From Dechloromonas sp. (GTDB taxonomy: Bacteria > Pseudomonadota > Gammaproteobacteria > Burkholderiales > Rhodocyclaceae): a DNA stretch of 33,381 bases. Positions 16,132-25,352 of the stretch are shown here, in pieces. Where the stretch lies: NCBI GenBank assembly GCA_008933675.1, contig WBUO01000021.1:1-33381 (forward strand), read 5' to 3'. A program made the position numbers and the translations under genes. The notes beneath the pieces were generated by a model. The model saw nothing but the letters and a program-made list of their open reading frames with translations. It had not been told where the DNA came from and did no database searches. Within the stretch, counting starts at the first letter, position 1; each line of letters starts with the position of its first letter.

Positions 16132-18843
16132 TTATTTTTCAGGTGCCGGCAAGGGCACCGTGAATATGAAACAGGCCCCCTCACCGGGCCGGCTTTCTGC
16201 CCAGAGGTTACCACCAAAATACTCGACGATCTGCCGGCTGATCGGCAGACCCAGTCCCGTTCCCTTCGGCTTGTCGGTCAGCGTGTTGCCGCCCTGGCGG
16301 AACTTCTCGAAGATGACGCTGCATTCCTCGGCGGTCAGGCCAGGTCCGTTGTCGGAAACGACCACACGTACCAGGCCACCTTGACAACCAACGTCGACGC
16401 GAACACGCCCGCCATCGCCGGGGACGAACTTCACTGCGTTCGACAGCAGGTTGATCATCACCTGCATCAGCCGATCGCGGTCGGCCTGAACCACGGGACC
16501 GTGTTCAGGAAAATCGCCGGCCAGCAGCACGCCCTTTTCACGGAACAGCTGACCGAGCGAATCCATGGATTCGCGAACCACCTCGCCGATATCGACATCA
16601 CCGGTCGTCCATTCGGCACGCCCGGATTCCAGCTTGGCCATGTCGAGTATCTGGTTGATCAGGCGGGTCAGGCGCTCGGCCTCGTTGACGATGATGCCGA
16701 GGAAACGCTTGCGGTCGGTCAGTTCGGTACGCGGGTCTTCGTGCAGCATCTCGGACAATGCGCGGATAGAGGTTAGCGGCGTGCGCAACTCATGCGTCAC
16801 GGTCGAGATGAAGTCATCCTTCATGCGGTCCAGTTCACGCAGCCGCTCGTTGGCGGCACGCAACTCGGCCGTTGCCGCTTCCAGTTCGCGCTGCTTGGCT
16901 TCCAGCTCACGACTGTAGGCGCGTACCTGGGTCGCTTCGTCGAGGATGTCGAGAACCTCCTCGAGACCGAGATCCTCTTCCTGAACGACGGACGAAACCA
17001 TTACCCGGGCGCTCGCCGAACCAATGGCGCCGGCCAGCTCGGTCTCGGCAAAATGCACGAACTCGGCATCGGCCGGCAAGGTCTGCCAGTCGGCATAACC
17101 CCGCCCCGCCGCATAGATGGCAAGCTGCTGGTGCGCACGGTTGGCGCCGAGAAAGCGCTCGAGCAGTTCGACGACGGCACCGAGCGAGGTCTTGCCGCGC
17201 CACAGTCGGGCATCCGCATCGCGCCTGCCATGACGCAGGATGTCCACAAAGCGCTCGGCCTGGCTTGCCTCCATCGCATCCGGTGTCGAATTGAGCGAGA
17301 CGACAACATAGCAGGCAATGTTGGCCAGCATGCTCCACCACAGGCAATGCGATATCTCGTCCATGCCGCTCAGGCCGAACAGTGCCTGGGCCCGCAACCA
17401 TTCGATGCCGAACAGACCTTGCTCGACGAAACCGCTGCCGATCCACCCCGACTTGGCAAATGACGGCAGCAACAGGGTATACAGCCAGACGGCGAAGCCC
17501 GCCAACAAACCGGCCGTCGCACCGGCATGCGTCGCCTGCTTCCAGTACATGCCGCCGAACAATACCGGAGCGAACTGGGCGACCGCAGAGAAGGAGATCA
17601 GGCCGATACCGACCAGCGCATAGGCCTCGCCGGCGGCCCGGAAGTAGATATAGCCGAGGAGCAGGATGAGTACGATGGCGGCTCGCCGGATACCGATCAG
17701 CAAACCGGACAGGTCCTGGCGCCGGGCAGCCTGCAGCCAGCGCGAGCGCAACAGCAGGGGCATGGCAAGATCGTTGCAGACCATGGTCGACAGGGCGATG
17801 GTTTCGACGATGACCATGCCGGTCGCCGCCGACAGCCCGCCGATGAAGGCAAGAAGCGCCAGCGCCTCGGCCCCCCGGGCAAGCGGCAAGGTGAGCACGA
17901 AGGTATCCGGATTGACCCCCTGCCCGGAGAAGTGCAGCAAGCCGCCAATGGCCAGCGGCAGGACAAAGATATTGATCAGCAGCAGGTAGAGGGGAAACAT
18001 CCAGACTGCCCGCTTGAGGTGCGATTCATCGACGTTCTCGACAACGATGATCTGGAACTGGCGCGGCAGCAAGATGATGGCCAGGCCGGAGAGGACAATC
18101 AGCGATGTCCACGTTCCCGCCCTTGCCTGATCGTGCTGCAGCAAACGGCCAAGCTCCGGACTGGCCATCGCCTTGCCGAACAGGTCCGACAGCCCGCCAA
18201 ACATGCCGTAAGTGACAAACAGCCCGACAGCCATGAAGGCGACCAGCTTGACGACCGATTCGAAGGCGACGGCGGCGACCATGCCCTCATGGCGCTCCGT
18301 CGCATCAAGGTGACGTGTTCCGAAAAGAATGGTGAACAGCGCCAGGACAAGGGCAATCAGAAAGGTCGAATCGAGCCCCCAGAAGAACACGGCATGGCCC
18401 GACTGCTCGAACAGCACATCCAGGCTGGCGGCGACTGCCTTCAATTGCAGCGCGATATAGGGCACGACGCCGATCACTGCAATGACGGTCACCATGCCGG
18501 CGAGCAACTGGCTCTTGCCGTAGCGTGAGGCAATGAAGTCGGCGATCGAGGTAATGCGATAGGCCTTGCTGATGCGGATCATCTTGACGATGACCGTCAC
18601 GCACAACAGCATCAGGGTCGGCCCGAGATAGATGGTCAGGAAGGAGAGACCGCCGGATGTTGCCCGGCCGACGCTGCCGAAGAAGGTCCAGGAAGTGCAA
18701 TAGACCGCCAGCGACAAGGCATAGACATTCGCCGAGATGATCGAGCGTCCACCATCCGCCCGCGCATCGCCAAAGCGCGCCACGGCAAACAGCAAAGCCA
18801 GATAGGCGGCAGACAGCAGCGCGACGAACCAGCCGGCAAGCAT
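16132..18843 (-). CDS. SLC5-transporter-fused sensor histidine kinase (CrbS/CbrA-like)
   Basis: The 903-residue membrane sensor has an N-terminal sodium/solute-symporter domain of about 13 helices (1-510). A STAC-like linker (about 540-640, AERFVDILRHG to QLAIYAAGRG) follows, then a coiled coil (about 640-675), HisKA with the phospho-acceptor His684 in THELRTPLTS, and a HATPase domain (N-box NLLSNAVKF, G1 DNGPGL, G2 GTGLGL). I see no PAS domain, unlike many CbrA/CrbS proteins. Homologous kinases control acetate or carbon-source use (Vibrio CrbS with acs; Pseudomonas CbrA). The position between acs and a monocarboxylate symporter fits acetate sensing. The ATG directly follows the stop of the small upstream gene (TAGATG), indicating translational coupling. 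Confidence 0.93.
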   Translation of the reverse strand: MLAGWFVALLSAAYLALLFAVARFGDARADGGRSIISANVYALSLAVYCTSWTFFGSVGRATSGGLSFLTIYLGPTLMLLCVTVIVKMIRISKAYRITSIADFIASRYGKSQLLAGMVTVIAVIGVVPYIALQLKAVAASLDVLFEQSGHAVFFWGLDSTFLIALVLALFTILFGTRHLDATERHEGMVAAVAFESVVKLVAFMAVGLFVTYGMFGGLSDLFGKAMASPELGRLLQHDQARAGTWTSLIVLSGLAIILLPRQFQIIVVENVDESHLKRAVWMFPLYLLLINIFVLPLAIGGLLHFSGQGVNPDTFVLTLPLARGAEALALLAFIGGLSAATGMVIVETIALSTMVCNDLAMPLLLRSRWLQAARRQDLSGLLIGIRRAAIVLILLLGYIYFRAAGEAYALVGIGLISFSAVAQFAPVLFGGMYWKQATHAGATAGLLAGFAVWLYTLLLPSFAKSGWIGSGFVEQGLFGIEWLRAQALFGLSGMDEISHCLWWSMLANIACYVVVSLNSTPDAMEASQAERFVDILRHGRRDADARLWRGKTSLGAVVELLERFLGANRAHQQLAIYAAGRGYADWQTLPADAEFVHFAETELAGAIGSASARVMVSSVVQEEDLGLEEVLDILDEATQVRAYSRELEAKQRELEAATAELRAANERLRELDRMKDDFISTVTHELRTPLTSIRALSEMLHEDPRTELTDRKRFLGIIVNEAERLTRLINQILDMAKLESGRAEWTTGDVDIGEVVRESMDSLGQLFREKGVLLAGDFPEHGPVVQADRDRLMQVMINLLSNAVKFVPGDGGRVRVDVGCQGGLVRVVVSDNGPGLTAEECSVIFEKFRQGGNTLTDKPKGTGLGLPISRQIVEYFGGNLWAESRPGEGACFIFTVPLPAPEK

Positions 18844-19038
18844 CTACTTCCCCTTGCGTTCGGCAACCAGCGCGGCCAGAGCGATCAAGCCGGCCCAGAC
18901 GCCGAAGAGATAGACATAGCTCGCCGGAATCCCGAGCAACGTTCCCTCCGGCAAGGCAATCAGCGGATAGGTCAGCAACGGGATGCCAAGCAGGCCGAGC
19001 GCCGCCAGCCGCTGGCGGGTCGGACTCGCACGCTTCAT
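18844..19038 (-). CDS. CbrX-like small membrane protein coupled to the sensor kinase
   Basis: The 64-residue product has two hydrophobic helices (about 10-28 and 36-56) between a basic N-terminus (MKRASPTRQRL) and a basic end (ERKGK). The ATG at 19038 has a strong GGAGGG ribosome site; a longer start at 19071 falls inside a terminator-like hairpin and was rejected. The stop is contiguous with the kinase ATG. In Pseudomonas a small membrane protein, CbrX, is encoded in the same coupled position before the SLC5-kinase CbrA. That analogy, rather than sequence similarity I can measure, is the basis for the name. Role unknown; possibly an accessory to the SLC5 domain. Confidence 0.75.
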   Translation of the reverse strand: MKRASPTRQRLAALGLLGIPLLTYPLIALPEGTLLGIPASYVYLFGVWAGLIALAALVAERKGK

Positions 19039-19142
19039 GAAGCCCTCCGGAAAATGGAAAACGGCTGGCACGCGAGCGTGCCAGCCGTCGTTGGCATGCA
19101 GTCTGGTGCGACCACACGGGAGGCCACCTTGTGGGCGACCAT
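19035..19142 (-). CDS. Putative 35-residue leader peptide upstream of the acetate-sensor operon
   Basis: On the minus strand an ATG at 19142 follows a very strong AAGGAGGAGA ribosome site at ideal spacing. The ORF has 35 codons and ends with TGA overlapping the next gene's ATG (ATGA). It begins MVAHKVASRVVAPDC and ends FRRAS. Codons about 19-28 form a 12-bp hairpin followed by U-rich sequence (19051-19088), so ribosome movement through this ORF would decide whether that hairpin forms. There is no run of one amino acid as in biosynthetic leaders, although Val and Ala are frequent. A translated regulatory leader, or a small protein, are both possible. Confidence 0.55.
   Translation of the reverse strand: MVAHKVASRVVAPDCMPTTAGTLACQPFSIFRRAS
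19051..19088 (-). terminator. Terminator-like hairpin inside the leader ORF (possible attenuator)
   Basis: Perfect 12-bp arms (ACGGCTGGCACG at 19061-19072 and its complement at 19077-19088) with a 4-base loop are followed on the minus strand by TTTTCCATTTT. It lies inside the 35-codon leader, about 13 bases before the ribosome site of the CbrX-like gene. It could terminate transcription before the operon unless the leader is translated. Confidence 0.6.
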
Positions 19143-19157
19143 TGTCTCCTCCTTGCC

Positions 19158-19184
19158 CTTATATGTTCGGAGGCGGCGTGGCAA
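19158..19184 (-). promoter_or_regulatory. Possible promoter of the acetate-sensor operon
   Basis: Minus-strand TTGCCA (19184-19179) and TATAAG (19163-19158) are 15 bases apart, a short spacing. A start here would leave a 5' leader of only about 15 bases ahead of the leader ORF. Weak evidence. Confidence 0.3.
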
Positions 19185-19204
19185 GCGCACCGCTCCCTGA
19201 TCTG

Positions 19205-19330
19205 TGCCGGGAACCTTGTTCCCGCCCGGCATTCTGTTACCCGGATACCGGCCTGGCCGACATCCGGGATTCCGGCTTAGCCCTTCAGCTGTTCCAGGAT
19301 CGCCGGGTTTTGCCTTGCGGCGAAACCCGG
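19205..19330 (-). repeat. Three consecutive inverted repeats in the acs 3' region
   Basis: Moving away from acs: CCGGGTTT/AAACCCGG arms at 19303-19310 and 19323-19330, whose interior can form GCC-GCAA-GGC; CCCGGAT/ATCCGGG at 19240-19268 with an inner CGGCC/GGCCG; and TGCCGGG/CCCGGCA at 19205-19231 with a competing GGGAAC/GTTCCC. None has a U-tract. They may protect the acs mRNA 3' end, stop read-through, or be a small palindromic repeat family. The rest of the 19143-19339 gap holds no gene that I see. Confidence 0.55.
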
Positions 19331-19339
19331 TGCGACCCT

Positions 19340-21304
<1,965 letters not shown>

Positions 21305-21560
21305 ATTCTTCTCCTCTGCGGTACTTCGCAATTATGTTGAAACAACCGATCGGATCTCGGGACCATGCCCGGGATGTATAAAGCCGTACACACTGGGTTG
21401 CGGAGCACTTTCCACCCCCGGCGCCGAAGCAGCATTACACGGTGATATTCTTACAAAGGCCTTACGAAATCACGCTGCGGCGCAACAATCCGGCCGTGCA
21501 CGGCTTCCCCGCCACCCCGTGCTAAACTTTCTGCCCCCGTCAGCACAGAAAAATACAAGC
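21305..21560. promoter_or_regulatory. Divergent intergenic region between acs and yqhA
   Basis: These 256 bases must hold the promoters of acs (minus strand) and of yqhA-fumarase (plus strand). Minus-strand AT-rich candidates such as CATAAT and TATACA occur at about 21330-21385, but I find no convincing -35 partner. ATGCCCGGGAT at about 21365 is a near-palindrome. I cannot name an activator site. Confidence 0.4.
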
Positions 21561-22091
21561 ATGTCCCCAATCAAGTTGCTCCCCTCCTTCATCTTTGCCA
21601 GTCGCTGGATTCAGGCGCCGCTCTACATCGGCCTGATCATTGCCCAGATCGTCTATGTCTGGCTTTTCATGGTCGAATTGAGCCACCTCGTGCATGGCAT
21701 GTTCGGCGACCAGAAAATGAGCGAAGCAGACGTCATGCTGATCGTTCTCGGACTAATCGACGTCGTCATGGTTGCCAACCTGCTGATCATGGTCATCGTC
21801 GGCGGCTACGAAACCTTCGTCTCGCGCCTGCACCTCGATGAGCACCCTGACCAGCCGGAATGGCTCAATCACGTCAATGCCGGCGTGCTCAAGATCAAGC
21901 TGTCGACTGCCATCATCGGCATCTCGTCGATCCACCTGCTGAAGAGCTTCATCAACGCCGGCGCCCTTCCCGAGCACACGCTGCACTGGCAGGTCGTCAT
22001 TCACATGGTGTTCATCATCTCCGCCCTGGCCATGGCCTGGGTGGACAAGATCATGACCCAGACCCTGATCCTTCAACACCAACAACACTGA
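21561..22091 (+). CDS. yqhA: UPF0114 family inner membrane protein YqhA
   Basis: The 176-residue protein has about four membrane helices and the UPF0114 pattern also seen in E. coli YqhA: ASRWIQAPLYIGL near the start, LIDVVMVANLLIMVIVGGYETFVS in the middle, and KLSTAIIGISSIHLLKSF. The molecular function is not established. ATG 21561 gives the usual N-terminus; an in-frame GTG at 21519 would add 14 residues without support. The fumarase ATG is 13 bases after its stop, so the two are very likely co-transcribed. Confidence 0.9.
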   Translation: MSPIKLLPSFIFASRWIQAPLYIGLIIAQIVYVWLFMVELSHLVHGMFGDQKMSEADVMLIVLGLIDVVMVANLLIMVIVGGYETFVSRLHLDEHPDQPEWLNHVNAGVLKIKLSTAIIGISSIHLLKSFINAGALPEHTLHWQVVIHMVFIISALAMAWVDKIMTQTLILQHQQH

Positions 22092-22104
22092 CCCGGAGTT
22101 GCGC

Positions 22105-23637
22105 ATGACCGCCATCAAGCAGGAAGACCTGATCCAGTCCATCGCCGATGCCTTCCAGTACATCAGCTACTACCACCCGCTGGATTACATCAAGGCATTG
22201 GGCGAAGCCTACGAGCGCGAGGAAAACCCCGCCGCCAAGGATGCCATCGCCCAGATCCTGACCAACTCCCGCATGGCCGCAGAAGGCCATCGTCCGATCT
22301 GCCAGGACACCGGCATCGGCATGGTCTTCATCAAGGTCGGCATGCAGGTCACCTGGCCGGATGCGACGATGAGCATCCAGGAAATGATCAATGAAGGCGT
22401 GCGCCGCGCCTACGCCAACCCCGACAACCCGTTGCGCGCTTCCGTGCTGGCCGACCCGGCCGGCACGCGCAAGAACACCAAGGACAACACCCCGGCCGTG
22501 GTGCACTTCGAGATCGTCGAAGGCCACCACGTCGAGGTCATCTGTGCGGCCAAGGGCGGCGGCTCCGAAGCGAAATCCAAGTTCGCCATGCTCAACCCGT
22601 CCGACGACCTCGTCGACTGGGTCCTGCACAAGATTCCGGAAATGGGCGCCGGCTGGTGTCCGCCCGGCATCATCGGCATCGGCATCGGCGGCACGCCGGA
22701 AAAAGCCATGCTGCTGGCCAAGGAATCGATCATGGCGCCGGTCGACATCCACGAACTGAAGGCCAAGGCGGCCACGGGCGCCAGGCTGACCCGTCCGGAA
22801 GAACTGCGCCTCGAGCTGATGGAAAAAATCAACGCACTCGGTGTCGGCGCTCAGGGCCTCGGCGGCCTGACCACCGTGCTTGACGTCAAGGTGCTCGATT
22901 ACCCCTGCCATGCAGCCAATCTGCCGGTCGCGCTGGTGCCGAACTGCGCCGCCACCCGTCACTGCCATTTCCACCTCGACGGCTCCGGCCCGGCAAGGCT
23001 CGAACCACCGAAGCTGGAGGACTGGCCAGCCGTCACGTGGACGCCTGACCTCAAGGCTGCGACCCAGGTCAACCTGAATACCCTGACCAAGGAAGAAGTC
23101 GCCTCCTGGAAACCGGGCCAGAAGCTGCTCCTCAACGGCAAGATGCTGACCGGCCGCGACGCCGCCCACAAGCGCATCGCCGATATGCTGGCCAAGGGCG
23201 AGAAGCTGCCGGTGGACTTCACCAACCGCGTCATCTACTACGTCGGCCCGGTCGATCCGGTGCGCGACGAGGTGGTCGGCCCGGCCGGCCCGACCACGGC
23301 CACCCGCATGGACAAGTTCACCCGCATGATGCTGGAACAAACCGGCCTGATCTCCATGGTCGGCAAGTCCGAACGCGGCCCAACCGCCATCGAGGCGATC
23401 AAGGACAACAAGTCAGCCTACCTGATGGCCGTCGGCGGCGCCGCCTACTTGGTTGCCAAGGCGATCAAGTCGGCCAAGGTCGTCGGCTTTGCCGACCTCG
23501 GCATGGAAGCCATCTACGAGTTCGATGTCGAAAACATGCCGGTAACGGTTGCCGTCGACTCGGCCGGCACCAGCGTCCACAACACCGGCCCGAAGGAATG
23601 GCAGATCAAGATCGGCAAGATCCCGGTTTCTGCCTGA
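22105..23637 (+). CDS. fumA: Fumarate hydratase, class I (iron-sulfur)
   Basis: Class I fumarase interconverts fumarate and malate using an oxygen-sensitive [4Fe-4S] cluster. The 510-residue protein joins the alpha part (PICQDTGIGMVFIKVG, GAGWCPPGIIGIGIGG, NCAATRHCHFHLDGSGP) and the beta part (YYVGPVDPVRDEVVGPAGPTT). Candidate cluster cysteines lie in HRPICQDTG, GAGWCPPG and PNCAATRHC. ATG 22105 has GGAG upstream; a TTG at 22099 is less likely. It forms an operon with yqhA. A single-chain class I enzyme fits an organism living at low or variable oxygen, an inference only. The stop is followed by a bidirectional hairpin. Confidence 0.95.
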   Translation: MTAIKQEDLIQSIADAFQYISYYHPLDYIKALGEAYEREENPAAKDAIAQILTNSRMAAEGHRPICQDTGIGMVFIKVGMQVTWPDATMSIQEMINEGVRRAYANPDNPLRASVLADPAGTRKNTKDNTPAVVHFEIVEGHHVEVICAAKGGGSEAKSKFAMLNPSDDLVDWVLHKIPEMGAGWCPPGIIGIGIGGTPEKAMLLAKESIMAPVDIHELKAKAATGARLTRPEELRLELMEKINALGVGAQGLGGLTTVLDVKVLDYPCHAANLPVALVPNCAATRHCHFHLDGSGPARLEPPKLEDWPAVTWTPDLKAATQVNLNTLTKEEVASWKPGQKLLLNGKMLTGRDAAHKRIADMLAKGEKLPVDFTNRVIYYVGPVDPVRDEVVGPAGPTTATRMDKFTRMMLEQTGLISMVGKSERGPTAIEAIKDNKSAYLMAVGGAAYLVAKAIKSAKVVGFADLGMEAIYEFDVENMPVTVAVDSAGTSVHNTGPKEWQIKIGKIPVSA

Positions 23638-23645
23638 TCGTTGCG

Positions 23646-23679
23646 CCACCCGCACCCCGCCAGCACGCGGTGCGGGTGG
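23646..23679. terminator. Hairpin between convergent fumarase and REC/GGDEF-like genes
   Basis: Perfect 11-bp arms CCACCCGCACC (23646-23656) and GGTGCGGGTGG (23669-23679) with a 12-base loop fill the 60-base convergent gap. It is followed by only a few A residues, so it may terminate both genes weakly. Confidence 0.6.
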
Positions 23680-23697
23680 TGGCAAAACGCAATTCAG

Positions 23698-24930
23698 TCA
23701 GTGCTTGGTAGCCTGACGCCCACCGCAGAGTCCGTCTGACAAGCCCGCAGAGCACGGGGGGGGATCACCCTCCGGCCGGGTATCGCGACAGGCAATACAG
23801 ATCGAACGCAACCAGCTCTTGCACGACATCGTGGCAACCGGCGGCGAGTTGGCAAGTAGCGTTTTCAAGCGCCCGACGAATTCATCCTGGCTCAGCTTGC
23901 CAGTACCGACACTGGAAAAAACCACCTGATTGCCACCGGCTTCCTGCGCGGCATCGAGACGATGGGTGGCGAGATAAAGCAATTCCTCCGCACCAAGGGC
24001 TTCGCCATCCTGGGGTACGGCAGAGATTCCTGCACTGACCGTCGCACTGATCTGACGCCCACCCAGCCCGATGCTAGCTGACGCCAGCGCCTTGCAAACC
24101 CTGCGCGCGAAAGAGGCACACTGTTCACGCGTGACGTTGGCCGAGACGATGCCGATACGGCCTTCGGCCAGATGCAGGACATTTTCCTTTTCCTGAATCT
24201 TGCCGGCGAGCAGGGCAGAGAACTTGCTGACCACCTTTTCGGCCATCTGCCGGCCAAACTGCTCACACAAATCGGCATAGCCATCAATGCCGAATATCAG
24301 CACGCTGGCCATCCGTTTATCCGCCCCTTGCGCCAGATGCTGCTCGACGCAGTGCTGCGCTGTCTTCTCGGCAAGGCGTCTTTCGTACTCCCCGTCATCC
24401 TTGGTCACCGCTGAACCCATGTCCAGACCGGCAAGCCGCCCGATGCGCGAGGTGAAATCGCTGAGACCGATACTGCTGGTCATGCTTTCCACATCACCAT
24501 CAGCGTCAGGCATGTCATTGCCAACCGGGGCTTTCGGCGCACCACCTGGCACGAACAATCGATGCAGGACAGGACCGGGCGAAGCCTTCGGAATGAAATC
24601 GCTGACCCCGAGAAAAATGGCCCGCTGCCGCTGGGCTTCGGGCATGCTGTCGGAAGCCAGCAGATAGAAGGGCATGCCGTTCAGACGAGCCAGCTTGCTC
24701 GCCCGCATGCGTTCGATCAGGCCGGCGCCGTCGAGACTGCCGATGTCGAGTCCGGAGATCACGGCAATGATCGAAGCATCGAGAACGAGGCTCTGCCAAG
24801 CCGACTCACCATCGCCCTCCTCGCAGACGACATGCGTCTTGTGCAAGCGCCGGGCGAGCGAGGCGCGGACGACGCGCGACGAATCGACGATGAGTATCTT
24901 TTGCGACTTGACCGTATCGTTGCCGTGCAT
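23698..24930 (-). CDS. Receiver plus degenerate GGDEF protein with cysteine-rich tail
   Basis: The 410-residue protein starts with a receiver-like domain (about 8-125, KILIVDSSRVVRASLARR, ending in DFIPKAS). A linker follows, then a nucleotide-cyclase-like domain (about 200-365, VLIFGIDGYADLCEQFG and SAGISAVPQDGEALGAEELLYLA). The GGDEF signature is replaced by LAEGRIGIV, so diguanylate cyclase activity is unlikely. The position expected for the phospho-acceptor Asp is also unclear (ISGLDIGSLDG). The tail has five cysteines, including CIAC, which could bind a metal. ATG 24930 is preferred to TTG 24957. A run of eight G at 23756-23763 in the tail should be checked for a frameshift error. Role: probably a signalling adaptor. 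Confidence 0.75.
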   Translation of the reverse strand: MHGNDTVKSQKILIVDSSRVVRASLARRLHKTHVVCEEGDGESAWQSLVLDASIIAVISGLDIGSLDGAGLIERMRASKLARLNGMPFYLLASDSMPEAQRQRAIFLGVSDFIPKASPGPVLHRLFVPGGAPKAPVGNDMPDADGDVESMTSSIGLSDFTSRIGRLAGLDMGSAVTKDDGEYERRLAEKTAQHCVEQHLAQGADKRMASVLIFGIDGYADLCEQFGRQMAEKVVSKFSALLAGKIQEKENVLHLAEGRIGIVSANVTREQCASFARRVCKALASASIGLGGRQISATVSAGISAVPQDGEALGAEELLYLATHRLDAAQEAGGNQVVFSSVGTGKLSQDEFVGRLKTLLANSPPVATMSCKSWLRSICIACRDTRPEGDPPPCSAGLSDGLCGGRQATKH

Positions 24931-25080
24931 GATCAGATCTTTCTGGCGAGCACCCAAATGCCGTGACGAATTACGCAGTTTAATCCAGATGACAAGCCAT
25001 ATTCAACAAATAACGCGATTTATCAAAAACTTACAATCAATTCTGAAATTATCGTCATTTTTGACAAATAGTTTTTCTGC

Positions 25081-25109
25081 TTGCCTTCTTTCGAATATCA
25101 GGCGATATT
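25081..25109 (+). promoter_or_regulatory. Candidate promoter of the ilvBN leader transcript
   Basis: TTGCCT (25081-25086) and GATATT (25104-25109) are 17 bases apart and lie 36 bases before the leader ATG, in an AT-rich patch unlike its surroundings. An alternative -35 TTGACA at 25061-25066 lacks a good -10. The 24931-25080 stretch holds no gene and presumably also the promoter of the minus-strand REC gene. Confidence 0.5.
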
Positions 25110-25144
25110 GTTCGCCCGTTTCAATTCTGCTCATCCGACCGACC

Positions 25145-25249
25145 ATGTCCATCCGCAACCTCCGCTCCGTGGCCCTCATCGCCCAGCCGGTCGTTGTACG
25201 CGTCGTCGTAGTAGGCGTCGTTACGCACGCGCCGTCGCGGATCGGATAA
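25145..25249 (+). CDS. ivbL: Valine-rich ilvBN leader peptide
   Basis: The 34-residue ORF contains PVVVRVVVVGVV, ten valines in all, with three Ile and two Leu. It closely resembles the E. coli ivbL leader, which has a similar VVVVRVVVVV core. In that system shortage of charged Val-tRNA or Leu-tRNA stalls the ribosome and prevents the terminator downstream, switching on acetolactate synthase. Here the same arrangement is complete: leader, 22-base gap, terminator hairpin, then ilvB. No clear ribosome-binding site is visible before the ATG, which is the weak point of the call. Confidence 0.88.
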   Translation: MSIRNLRSVALIAQPVVVRVVVVGVVTHAPSRIG

Positions 25250-25271
25250 GCAAGCAGCAAGCAGATTTCCC

Positions 25272-25304
25272 AACCCCCACCGGCGCCAGTCGGCGGGGGT
25301 TTTT
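25272..25304 (+). terminator. ilvBN transcriptional attenuator
   Basis: AACCCCC (25272-25278) pairs with GGGGGTT (25295-25301), extended inward by CCG/CGG after one mismatch. It is followed by a five-T run to 25304 and lies between the valine-rich leader and ilvB. Confidence 0.88.
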
Positions 25305-25352
25305 CATTGAGACTCCGCCGGCGGTGCCGAACCACCCTCGAAGGAGCTTTCC

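Noticed and set aside
19073-19095. Sigma54-like TGGCAC...GC element on the minus strand near the leader hairpin
   Set aside because: The GG and GC doublets are one base off the required spacing, and the sequence is explained by the hairpin arms.
19143-19232. N-terminal extension of the leader ORF from an upstream start at 19232
   Set aside because: The extension runs back through the promoter-like sequence, while the ATG at 19142 has a near-perfect ribosome-binding site.
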